A DNA stretch of 64,000 nucleotides, taken from contig NZ_CP039543.1 in the NCBI RefSeq assembly GCF_013085545.1, forward strand, positions 3,317,322-3,381,321, read 5' to 3'. This document shows, one piece after another, positions 55,919 through 64,000 of the stretch (positions within the stretch are counted from its first letter, which is position 1; each line of letters begins with the position of its first letter). A program made the position numbers and the translations under genes. The notes beneath the pieces were generated by a model. It searched no databases. It saw only the letters and a program-made list of their open reading frames with translations, and had not been told where the DNA came from. This stretch comes from Oceanidesulfovibrio marinus (GTDB lineage Bacteria > Desulfobacterota > Desulfovibrionia > Desulfovibrionales > Desulfovibrionaceae).

Positions 55919-56090
55919 GGCTCCCTCCTTGCGTTGAAGGGGTTGTTCGATTCCGGCCCATCGTACGGCTGCCGTGCTTTTCTTCGGTAGGGCAAAATAT
56001 GGTGAGATGTCGGCGGCGGCTGTATCGCACCGCGGCCTCACGGTATACTCGTTGCCAGCAGGGGGGCGGTAACGTAACGAAGATGGCGCC

Positions 56091-57509
56091 ATGAAAGCGA
56101 AAGATCTGGACAAACTCGGTCTGCCCAGGGACCACGAGCTGCGCAAGGCCGCCTCGCGCACGGCCAAGCGGGCGCTCAAGACCGGCATGGAGCGCGGCGC
56201 GGTCAAGGCGCGGCTCAAGAAGATCGTTGCCGATCCGGAGCCGTTCCTGGACGACCCGGACTGGGCCGCCTATGCGCGGGCCGCTGCCGCCCTGCAACCG
56301 GCGGGTCCCTCAACCGTGACATCCTTTGCCCCGGAGTATGCCGGCCTGCGCAGGGAGCCGGCCCCGGTGGCCGTGTTCGCCTCGGACGAGGCCGGCCCGG
56401 ACCCCGAGGCGGCCAAGCAGATGGAGAACGCGGCCATGCTGCCGGTGGCCGTGGCTGGCGCGCTGATGCCCGACGCCCACGTGGGCTACGGCCTGCCCAT
56501 CGGTGGCGTGCTGGCCGTGGAGGACGCGGTCATCCCCTACGCCGTGGGCATGGACATCGCCTGCCGCATGCGCCTGTCCGTGGTGGATGCGCCTGCCTCC
56601 TGGCTTACGGACAAGCAGCCCAGGCTGGCCAAGGCCCTGGAGCAGGAGACCCGTTTCGGCGTGGGCGCGTCCTTCAAGGATCGCCGCGAGCACCCGGTCA
56701 TGGACCTCGACTGGGGCGCGACCCCCGTCACACGCTCCCTGCGCGAGAAAGCGTGGGACCAGCTCGGCACCAGCGGCAGCGGCAACCACTTCGCCGAGTT
56801 CGGCGCGCTTTCCGTGCACGAGCCGATTCCGGGGCTGGAGCCCGGCACGTACCTCGCGCTGCTCTCCCACTCCGGCAGCCGCGGCGTGGGTGGGGAGGTG
56901 GCCAAGTACTACTCGCGCATCGCGCAGCAGGGCATGCCCCAGCTGCCCAAGTACATGCGTTCTCTGGCCTGGTTGCCGCTCTCCAGCCCGGAGGGCAAGG
57001 CGTACTGGGCGGCCATGCAGCTCATGGGCGCGTACTCCCACGCGAACCACGAGTTGCTCCACGCCTCGGTCCTGGGCGCGCTCGGGTTCGAGGCTTTGGC
57101 AGTGGTGGAGAATCACCACAACTTTGCCTGGATAGAAGAGCACCTGGGCCGCGAGCTGGTGGTCCACCGTAAAGGCGCGACGCCGGCCGGACCGGGCGTG
57201 CTGGGCGTCATTCCCGGCTCCATGGCCGATCCCGGCTATGTGGTCCGCGGCAGGGGCAACGCCGCCTCGCTGCACTCGGCCGCCCATGGCGCCGGCCGCC
57301 GCATGAGCCGCAAGGAAGCCAAGGCCCGCGAGAATCACCGCCACCTGCAGGAGCTGCTGAAGGAGCGCGAAGTCACGCTGCTTTCCGGCGGCCTGGACGA
57401 GAGCCCCATCGCCTACAAGGACATCGGCGCGGTGATGCGCGCGCAGGAGGATCTCGTGGATATCATCGCCACCTTCCGGCCCTCGCTGGTCAAGATGTCC
57501 GCAGACTGA
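56091..57509 (+). CDS. rtcB: RtcB family RNA ligase
   Basis: 472 residues. MPDAHVGYGLPIGGVLAVED, VGMDIACRMRLSVVD (metal-binding cysteine in DIACRM), GTSGSGNHFAEFG, SHSGSRGVGG, ENHHNFAWIEEH and the guanylylated histidine in SAAHGAGRRMSR give all conserved RtcB blocks. It ligates RNA 3'-phosphate or 2',3'-cyclic phosphate to 5'-OH ends in a GTP- and Mn2+-dependent reaction. No archease or RtcA gene is adjacent, so it belongs to the stand-alone type. An N-terminal helical extension of about 75 residues (KAKDLDKLGLPRDHEL onward) precedes the core. Confidence 0.95.
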   Translation: MKAKDLDKLGLPRDHELRKAASRTAKRALKTGMERGAVKARLKKIVADPEPFLDDPDWAAYARAAAALQPAGPSTVTSFAPEYAGLRREPAPVAVFASDEAGPDPEAAKQMENAAMLPVAVAGALMPDAHVGYGLPIGGVLAVEDAVIPYAVGMDIACRMRLSVVDAPASWLTDKQPRLAKALEQETRFGVGASFKDRREHPVMDLDWGATPVTRSLREKAWDQLGTSGSGNHFAEFGALSVHEPIPGLEPGTYLALLSHSGSRGVGGEVAKYYSRIAQQGMPQLPKYMRSLAWLPLSSPEGKAYWAAMQLMGAYSHANHELLHASVLGALGFEALAVVENHHNFAWIEEHLGRELVVHRKGATPAGPGVLGVIPGSMADPGYVVRGRGNAASLHSAAHGAGRRMSRKEAKARENHRHLQELLKEREVTLLSGGLDESPIAYKDIGAVMRAQEDLVDIIATFRPSLVKMSAD

Positions 57510-57606
57510 CTCCTTGCCTTCGCCACCGATCCAACGCATAGTAAACAATATCCCGAGTCCATATCTGTCTGCGCAAAACACATCATTTGAAATAAGAGAG
57601 AGTTTC

Positions 57607-57819
57607 ATGGATCCCAATACATTGGATAACGACAGTAACCTCAAACGCATCGCACAGGTCTGCATCGGCCTGCGCAAGCTTGCGAATTACTTCCAGGACA
57701 ACGACCCGGAGCATCTGAGCCGCGAGGATTTCGACCAGGTCGCCTCCGAGCTCGAAGACCTTGCCGCCGTGGTGGACAACTTCCTCGACGAACCACGTGG
57801 CGATAGCGGCAAGGGCTAG
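57607..57819 (+). CDS. Small acidic hypothetical protein
   Basis: 70 residues, not recognised. It is rich in Asp, Glu and Leu, with helical segments NLKRIAQVCIGLRKLANYF and FDQVASELEDLAAVVDNFL. The ATG at 57607 is preceded by GAGAGAG, and no start is credible further upstream. It lies between rtcB and tamA on the same strand and may be a small regulatory or structural protein. Confidence 0.6.
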   Translation: MDPNTLDNDSNLKRIAQVCIGLRKLANYFQDNDPEHLSREDFDQVASELEDLAAVVDNFLDEPRGDSGKG

Positions 57820-57906
57820 AGGCGTTGCACATCATGCCGCCCATCCGCCGGCGGCGCGTTATTTCCGCCTTGACCAAAACCATTGGAGAATGGATACAGT
57901 AGCCGA

Positions 57907-59757
57907 ATGACCTATAGGACTGGCCGGAAAGCATCCACGGCGCTGCCCGGGTTGATCGCCCTTGTGCTGTTTGCGCTTCTCGCCTCAGCCGGGGCAGGGG
58001 AGTGCCGGGCAGAGGAGACGAACGCTACAGCGGCGTCGAAGGGGACGGGATATACGGTGGTCTTCCAGGGTGTGGAAGGCGACCTGCGCGATCTGTTGCA
58101 GCAGATCTCCGTGGCGGCCGGCAAGTCGGACGAACCCTTTGTCTCCAGCGGGCTCATCGCCCGGCGCATCGAGGACGACAAAAAGCTCTTCCAGACGGCG
58201 CTCAACAGCAAGGGCTACATGGACAGCTCCGTGAAGGCCGATCTGAACACCAGCGTGAAGCCGCCGGTGCTGACCTACACGGTGGACACGGGACCGCCGT
58301 TCATTCTGGAGGGCATATCCTACGAGGTGAACGGCGCGGTGGAGGGCATGACACTGCCGGACGCGCAGGCCCTGGGCCTGGACGTGGGCGCGCGCTTCGA
58401 CGCCGTGACGGTGGTGGCGGTCTCCCGCAAGGTGCAGACGCAGCTGGCCGACAACGGCTACCCGTTCCCCAAGGTCGCCAAGCCGCGAATCCTGGCGGAT
58501 TTCCAGGCCCATACGGTGCGGGCCGTGTATACGGTCACTCCGGGACAAAAGGCGGACTTCGGCGCAACCGAGATATCCGGCCTCACCACCGTGGACGAGG
58601 AGTTCGTCCGGGCCTACATCCCCTGGAAGGAAGGCGAGCTCTTCGACCGCACCGAGTTCGACACGTACTACGACAGGCTCTCCCAGCTGAACCTCTTCTC
58701 CACCATCCGCATCGATCCCGACACGAAGCTGGACGACTCCGGCCGGGTGCCGATCAAGGTCCAGCTTACGGAGCGCAAGCAGCGCACCATCCGCGCTGGC
58801 CTGGGCTACTCCAGCGACAAAGGGCCCCAGGCCCATGTCGGCTGGGAGCACCGCAACCTGCTGGGCGGCGGCGAAAAGCTCAAGGCCTCGATCCGTGCTT
58901 CCGGCGTGGAGTCCGAGGCTGGCCTGGCCTACAACTCGCCGCGCTTTCTGGGCCGCGAGCTCTCCTTTGATCTGGACGGCAAGTACGTCAAGTCCGACAC
59001 CGAGGCCTACAAGGCCAACACCTTCGAGACGGGATTCCTCATCTCCAAGGAAGTGGTGGACCACCTCAGCATGGGCGGCGGGCTCCGCTACCGTCACGGC
59101 GATATCATCGAGGACGAGTCCAGGCCTTTTGACAACAACCGCCTCTACGACCTCCTCTCCGTGGTGCTGAAGGCCAGCTGGGACAACCGGGACTCCGTGC
59201 TCGACCCCACGAGCGGCCACAACATCGATCTGCGCGTCGAGCCGTTCTTCCCGGTGGGCAACACCGAGGGCGCGAGCTCCGAGTTCGTGCAGACCGTGCT
59301 TTCGGCCACAAGCTATCTGAAGCTGCTCGACTCCCCGCGACTGGTCCTTGCCGGCAGGGGCGCGGCCGGCGCTTCCTGGGGTGTCACGAGCGACGACCTG
59401 CCCGCCACGTTGCGTTTCTATCCGGGCGGCGGCGGTTCCGTGCGCGGCTACGGATACCAGATGGCCGGGCCCGTGAGCGGCAGCACGCCCCAGGGCGGCG
59501 CAGCCTTCCTGGAGTTCTCGGCCGAGGCCCGGGCCATGCTCACCGAGAAGTTCGGCATCGTCCCGTTCCTAGACGGCGGCTATGCCTATGAAGATCCCTT
59601 CGACATAAACGGCGACATGCTCTTCGGCGCGGGGCTGGGCATCCGCTATCACACCAGCTTCGGGCCGTTGCGCGCGGACATTGCCGTACCCCTCAAGCGC
59701 CGGAAAGACGTGGACGATCCTTTTCAGTTTTACATCAGCATAGGGCAGGCGTTCTGA
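57907..59757 (+). CDS. tamA: TamA-like outer-membrane assembly protein (Omp85 family)
   Basis: About 616 residues. A signal peptide (LPGLIALVLFALLASAGAGEC) is followed by three POTRA-type domains (about 50-270, for example YTVDTGPPFILEGISYEVNG and TPGQKADFGATEISGLTTVDEE) and a C-terminal 16-strand barrel of about 340 residues, with the surface-antigen motif GGGGSVRGYGYQMAGPVSG in a barrel strand and a C-terminal phenylalanine. Three POTRA domains rather than five, and the tamB gene 2 bases downstream, make TamA more likely than BamA. It works with TamB in inserting or moving lipids and proteins to the outer membrane. The start is uncertain: ATG 57907 has no strong Shine-Dalgarno, TTG 57883 is the alternative. 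Confidence 0.88.
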   Translation: MTYRTGRKASTALPGLIALVLFALLASAGAGECRAEETNATAASKGTGYTVVFQGVEGDLRDLLQQISVAAGKSDEPFVSSGLIARRIEDDKKLFQTALNSKGYMDSSVKADLNTSVKPPVLTYTVDTGPPFILEGISYEVNGAVEGMTLPDAQALGLDVGARFDAVTVVAVSRKVQTQLADNGYPFPKVAKPRILADFQAHTVRAVYTVTPGQKADFGATEISGLTTVDEEFVRAYIPWKEGELFDRTEFDTYYDRLSQLNLFSTIRIDPDTKLDDSGRVPIKVQLTERKQRTIRAGLGYSSDKGPQAHVGWEHRNLLGGGEKLKASIRASGVESEAGLAYNSPRFLGRELSFDLDGKYVKSDTEAYKANTFETGFLISKEVVDHLSMGGGLRYRHGDIIEDESRPFDNNRLYDLLSVVLKASWDNRDSVLDPTSGHNIDLRVEPFFPVGNTEGASSEFVQTVLSATSYLKLLDSPRLVLAGRGAAGASWGVTSDDLPATLRFYPGGGGSVRGYGYQMAGPVSGSTPQGGAAFLEFSAEARAMLTEKFGIVPFLDGGYAYEDPFDINGDMLFGAGLGIRYHTSFGPLRADIAVPLKRRKDVDDPFQFYISIGQAF

Positions 59758-59759
59758 CC

Positions 59760-62700
59760 ATGGCGAGCCGTCGCGTGCGCATAGCGATCAAAATCCTTCT
59801 GGCCTGTGTGGTCCTGGTGGTTCTGCTTGTGGCCGGAGTGTTTGTGGCCTTGCAGACCGGACCGGTCAAACGCGCCATTGCAGACTTTGCGGCCACGGCG
59901 GCCGGCGACGAAATGCACCTGACCGTGGAGGGGCTCTCCGGCGTGCTGCCGCTCTCCATCCGGCTGGAGCACGTGGCCATCGCGGAGTCCGAAGAGGCCG
60001 AGCCCTGGCTGGAGGTCCGGAATCTGTACCTTGCGTGGTCGCCCCTTGACCTGATCAGCGGCAATCTGCATGTGGATACGCTGAGCGCGGAGGAGGTGGC
60101 GTTGCGCGAGCTGCCGCCCCCTTCCGAAACGCCGAAGCCCAAAGAGCCGAGCGGGCCGGTGTGGCCGCCGCCGTCCCTCTCCCTGCCCAATGTGCAGGTG
60201 GATACGCTCTCGGTGGAGCGGTTCAGCATGGGCCAGGCCGTGGTGGGCCAGGCCGCGGACTACGGCGTGCACGGTAATGTGCGCGTCGGCGGGGGCCAGG
60301 CGGATGTCGATCTTTCCGTAACCCGGCTGGATGGTCCGGAGTCCGCCATCAAGGCGCTCATCGCCACCCGCGGCGTGGACACCGGCGCGCCGGAGCTCGA
60401 TGTGGACATCGAGGTGCACGAGCCGCCGGACGGCCTGCTTGCTGCGGCCACCGGCATCGAGCAGAAAGCCCCTCTCTCCCTGACCCTGACCGGCAGGGGA
60501 CCGCTCTCCGCCTGGAATGGCACCCTGGCCGCGAACCATGGCCAGGAGCAGCTTGCCGACCTGGGCCTCTCTCTGGCCGTAGCTGAGGACTCCCTCGGAT
60601 TCGGCGTGGACGGCGGCGTGGCTACCGCTCCGCTGGTGGGGACGCCCGGAACGCCGGGCCTGCTGGAGCCCATGCTTTCCGAGACCGAGCGCGGCGCAGT
60701 ACACGAACTGGGTGAACGCGTGACGCTGGCCGTGCACGGCCGCTGTCTGCTGGACTCCGGCGGCGACGTGCAGGGCTTGGAGCTGGGGCGGGCCGATATC
60801 TCGGCGCGCAGTCTCGGCGTGAATGCCACCGGCCGGATCGGCTCCAGCCTCGACGACATGGACGTGAAAGCCCGGGCCAATATCGAGGACCTCGCGTTTC
60901 TCAACGCGTTCATGGACGAGCCGCTACGCGGCTCCCTGGCGCTTTCGGCCGACCTGGCCAGCGACACGGGCGCTCTGCGCGGCGATGTGAACCTGACCAT
61001 GCAGGACGCCGGGTTCCAGGACTTCGGCGCGGACAAGGCTGCCGTCACCCTGCACATCACGCCTCTTGAGGACGCCAAAGGCTGGAAGGCGGAGGACCCC
61101 GAAAAGCCGCTGCCTCCGGTGCGCGCGCAACTGGCCCTCGATGTCTCCGGGCTGGCTCTGCCCGCCGGGATGGAGTCTGTTGCCAAAGCCGTGGGCGATT
61201 CCCCCAGGCTGACAGGCGAGTTCCAGACCGTGGATGGGGACGTGGTGCGCATCGAATCCCTGAATCTGGCCGCGGCTACGGCGACCCTCGCCGTCTCGGG
61301 CCAGACGTCCCTCAACGGTCCGGCCAAGACCCACGTAACGCTGACGGCGGATGATCTGGCCGCCCTGGCCGATGCGTTCGACATGAAGGACGCCGGCCTG
61401 GCCGGCGGAGCCACGGTGACCATCGACGTCGACGGCAACTGGAGCGTGCCTTCAGGGACCGTCCGCGTGGACGCCAAGACCAGGCAGCTTGTGGTGGACG
61501 CCAACAACGCCACGGCGCCGCAGGGCTCCCTGGCCGCGATTCTGGGCAGCGAGCCCACGGCCACGGTCAAGGGCGATCTCGCGGAGTCCGGCGCGCTGGA
61601 TGTCAGCCAGTTCACGGTCACGGCGCGGGCGATCTCCCTGCGGGGATCGGCGCAGGCCAACATCAACGACCCCAAGGCCCCGCTCAAGGTGGCGGTGGAC
61701 GCCAAAGCCGACAGCCTGGAGCCGTTCTCGGCCCTGGCCGGAACAAAGCTCGGCGGTGCGCTGGCCCTGTCCGTGCGCGGCAGCGGGGACATGGATGCGC
61801 CCGACCTGTCCCTGGACCTCGCCATCGACCAGCCGCAGGTGGACGCGCAGGCGTTCGAGAAGCTGGCCGTGAAGGTGGACGGCTCCGGCCCGCTGGACAA
61901 CTGGTCCGGCGCAGCGTCCGTGAACCTCGCCGCCATGGTGGAGGGCCAGCCAGCAGCGCTGGACGTGCGCACAGACTTTACCCGCGGCGCGGAGCGTCTC
62001 GCCTTTGACAACCTCGCGATCAAGGGACCGGGCATAGCCCTGAACGGCGACCTGGCCTTACTTACGGAATCGGGCCTGGTCACGGGCTCCCTGGCCGGCG
62101 GAGCAGAAGACCTGGGCCGGCTGGGCGCCTTCGCCAAGGTGGATCTGGGCGGCTCGTTGCAGACCTCCATCGCGCTCAAGGACGTCTCCGGCGCGCAGGC
62201 CGTGGATCTCACGGCCACGCTGCGCAACGTGCAGGCCCCGGGCGCGGCCGTGGGCAGCGCGGATATCGAGGCGCATCTCACCGACGTCACGGCGGCGCCG
62301 CAGGGCACGGCCCGTGTGCAGGTGCAGGAAATTTCGGCCAGTGGTTTCGCCGCCAGGTCCTTCTCCCTGACCGCCGACGGCGGCGGGAACGGCATGGACA
62401 TCGGCCTGAAGCTGGATGGCCAGATCGAGGCCGGGGCAGAGCCCGCGCCTGTGGACCTCTCCCTGAATGGCCGACTGGAGCAGCCCGAGGGCGGCGTGCT
62501 GTTCCGCCTCACCAAGCTTTCGGGGTCGCTGGACGAGCGTCCCCTGACCCTGCCGCAGCCCGGCTCCGTCTCCTTTACCGGCGGCAAGCTGGCCATCGAG
62601 CCGCTGACCCTGGGCTGGGGCGACGCCCGCATCTCGGCCAAGGGCGGTTGGGGCGCGGAACGCGCCGACCTCACCGCCGGCATTGCGGATCTTACTGCGG

Positions 62701-64000
62701 ACAGCGTGATGCAGCTCATCGGCAACCAGGCCGTGGGGCCGGAGGCGACCGTTGCGCTGCAGCTCGATGTGACAGGGCCGCTCTCCAGGCCGTCTGCCGA
62801 CGTGACCGTGTCGGCCAAGGGCATGCGGATGCGCGTAGCCGAGGATTCTCCTCTGACGGCCATGAACGAGCTCAGCGTGGACGCCGAGGCCCACGTTACG
62901 GGTGGCAAGCTCACGGCCACGGCCCAGGTGGGCGGCCTGCCGGACGGCCAGGCCAGGCTGGAGGCCGCGTTGCCCGCCACGTTCTCGCTGGAGCCCTTTG
63001 CCTTCGAGGTGCCCATGGACGGCGCGCTCTCGGCGAACGTGCAGGCCAGCACGGAGCTCAAGGGGTTCGAACCCGTGCTCGCATTTTTCGGCGTATCGGC
63101 CTCCGGCGCGTTCACGGCGGATTTCACCATAAACGGCACCCCGAGCAACCCCGGCTTCGGCGGCAAGGCCGCCATCAAGAACGGCCGCATCGAGTATGTA
63201 GATACGGGCTCCGTGGTCTCGAACCTCGACCTGGAGTTCGTGGCGGCGGACTCTCCTGAGAGCGATGCGCCGCGGCTCATCGTGAACCTGACCGCCGCGG
63301 ACGGCGAGAAGGGCTCGGTAAAGGTCAGCGGCTGGGTCGACGCCAATCCGGAAAAGGCCACGCCCTTCATGATCAACGTGGCCCTGGACCAGTTCACGGC
63401 CGTGCGCATGGACATGCTGCGCATGGCCGCCACGGGCAACGCCGCCCTGGAAGGCAATATGGAGAAGAGCCGTATCGTGGGCGGCATCTCCCTCGCCCCG
63501 GTGCAGGTCTGGCTGCCGGAGCAGCTCCCGCCCAGCGTGACCGACGTGGAGGTGGTGGACGTGCGGACCTTGGAGCAGACCGGGCCCGGGGAATCCGCGC
63601 AGAACGCCACGGAAAAGGCCGGGAAAGACAAACCCGCGGCGCCGGCCGCCTTTGACCCCACGCTGGAGCTGGGCGTGGAGGTGAAGGAGGGCATGCGCGT
63701 GCAGGGCATGGGCGTGGACACCACCTGGAAGGGCCGTCTCGACGTGAGCGGCCGGCTTTCCGGGCCAAAGCTCACCGGCAATGTCTCCACCACCCAGGGC
63801 AGCCTGGAGTTTCTGGGCAAAAAGTTCAACATCCGCAAGGGAACATTGAACTTCTGGGGGCAGAACCCGCCGTCGCCGCGGGTGGAGGTGGAGGCCACCA
63901 CACAGGCCGGCGACGTGTTGGCCATTATCCGCGTGTACGGGCAGGCGGACTCCCCGCAGTTCTCGCTGGCCTCGGAGCCCAGCCGCCCGCGCGACGAGAT
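59760..64000 (+). CDS. tamB: TamB translocation/assembly protein, 3' end beyond the window
   Basis: An uninterrupted frame of about 1413 codons from the ATG at 59760 to the right edge; the true end is outside. The N-terminus MASRRVRIAIKILLACVVLV is a signal-anchor, then long amphipathic beta-rich repeats follow, typical of a periplasm-spanning beta-taco groove. The last visible part (RVQGMGVDTTWKGRLDVSGRL, GNVSTTQGSLEFLGKKFNI, NPPSPRVEVEATTQAG) is the conserved C-terminal DUF490 domain, so little is missing. It bridges the inner membrane to TamA and moves phospholipids outward. It starts 2 bases after tamA. A 1221-codon frame on the opposite strand (60260-63925) is an artefact of codon bias. 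Confidence 0.93.
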   Translation, partial: MASRRVRIAIKILLACVVLVVLLVAGVFVALQTGPVKRAIADFAATAAGDEMHLTVEGLSGVLPLSIRLEHVAIAESEEAEPWLEVRNLYLAWSPLDLISGNLHVDTLSAEEVALRELPPPSETPKPKEPSGPVWPPPSLSLPNVQVDTLSVERFSMGQAVVGQAADYGVHGNVRVGGGQADVDLSVTRLDGPESAIKALIATRGVDTGAPELDVDIEVHEPPDGLLAAATGIEQKAPLSLTLTGRGPLSAWNGTLAANHGQEQLADLGLSLAVAEDSLGFGVDGGVATAPLVGTPGTPGLLEPMLSETERGAVHELGERVTLAVHGRCLLDSGGDVQGLELGRADISARSLGVNATGRIGSSLDDMDVKARANIEDLAFLNAFMDEPLRGSLALSADLASDTGALRGDVNLTMQDAGFQDFGADKAAVTLHITPLEDAKGWKAEDPEKPLPPVRAQLALDVSGLALPAGMESVAKAVGDSPRLTGEFQTVDGDVVRIESLNLAAATATLAVSGQTSLNGPAKTHVTLTADDLAALADAFDMKDAGLAGGATVTIDVDGNWSVPSGTVRVDAKTRQLVVDANNATAPQGSLAAILGSEPTATVKGDLAESGALDVSQFTVTARAISLRGSAQANINDPKAPLKVAVDAKADSLEPFSALAGTKLGGALALSVRGSGDMDAPDLSLDLAIDQPQVDAQAFEKLAVKVDGSGPLDNWSGAASVNLAAMVEGQPAALDVRTDFTRGAERLAFDNLAIKGPGIALNGDLALLTESGLVTGSLAGGAEDLGRLGAFAKVDLGGSLQTSIALKDVSGAQAVDLTATLRNVQAPGAAVGSADIEAHLTDVTAAPQGTARVQVQEISASGFAARSFSLTADGGGNGMDIGLKLDGQIEAGAEPAPVDLSLNGRLEQPEGGVLFRLTKLSGSLDERPLTLPQPGSVSFTGGKLAIEPLTLGWGDARISAKGGWGAERADLTAGIADLTADSVMQLIGNQAVGPEATVALQLDVTGPLSRPSADVTVSAKGMRMRVAEDSPLTAMNELSVDAEAHVTGGKLTATAQVGGLPDGQARLEAALPATFSLEPFAFEVPMDGALSANVQASTELKGFEPVLAFFGVSASGAFTADFTINGTPSNPGFGGKAAIKNGRIEYVDTGSVVSNLDLEFVAADSPESDAPRLIVNLTAADGEKGSVKVSGWVDANPEKATPFMINVALDQFTAVRMDMLRMAATGNAALEGNMEKSRIVGGISLAPVQVWLPEQLPPSVTDVEVVDVRTLEQTGPGESAQNATEKAGKDKPAAPAAFDPTLELGVEVKEGMRVQGMGVDTTWKGRLDVSGRLSGPKLTGNVSTTQGSLEFLGKKFNIRKGTLNFWGQNPPSPRVEVEATTQAGDVLAIIRVYGQADSPQFSLASEPSRPRDE

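Noticed and set aside
60260-63925. 1221-codon open frame on the minus strand
   Set aside because: It lies entirely opposite tamB. The plus frame has a signal-anchor and the conserved TamB C-terminal domain; the minus frame is serine/proline/arginine-rich, typical of antisense to GC-rich genes.

Overview
The window looks like a chromosomal segment of a GC-rich (about 62%), nitrogen-fixing, sulfate-reducing Desulfovibrio-type deltaproteobacterium. No taxonomic marker is read directly. The inference rests on three things: the gene order HU/IHF - RlpA - Re-citrate-synthase-like protein; an F0-only ATP synthase operon followed by rex; and a compact nif cluster of the anaerobe type (nifH-nifI1-nifI2-nifD-nifK). 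No rRNA, tRNA, CRISPR array, insertion sequence or prophage was found.

Layout. 0-8.3 kb: a truncated gene, an Elp3-type radical SAM protein, a HIT hydrolase, a histone-like protein, a minus-strand run of RlpA, a Re-type citrate synthase and an unknown protein, then a Lon-like protease. 8.6-11.4 kb: atpZ-atpI-atpB-atpE and rex, with a candidate Rex operator over the atp promoter. 11.7-21 kb: DUF2333 protein, TPR/GT2 glycosyltransferase, one degenerate and one intact GGDEF protein, UspA, a VKOR-thioredoxin fusion, and a CaCA exchanger / MscS / CorA ion-transport set. 21-25.6 kb: a ZraSR-like two-component system divergent from zraP, which has a sigma-54 promoter, then a small membrane protein. 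25.7-27.9 kb: M48 protease and Mut7-C protein.

27.9-40.6 kb is the nitrogen-fixation cluster: nifA, a sigma-54 promoter, nifH, two PII-type regulators, nifD, nifK, a divergent NifB-like radical SAM protein, a thioredoxin-fold [2Fe-2S] ferredoxin, nifE, nifN and a canonical nifB. It covers NifA/sigma-54 activation, nitrogenase, post-translational control by NifI1/NifI2, and FeMo-cofactor assembly (NifB to NifEN). No nifV is present in the window.

40.6-48.1 kb carries two AT-rich orphan genes, a class III nucleotidyl cyclase, a muramidase-like protein and topA. 48.2-54.9 kb has citramalate synthase and a four-gene, translationally coupled amino-sugar/glycosyltransferase operon including an FdtC-FdtA fusion. 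55-64 kb has DUF72-dodecin, RtcB, a small acidic protein and tamA-tamB, with tamB running off the right edge. Large antisense ORFs are common in this GC-rich DNA and were discarded.
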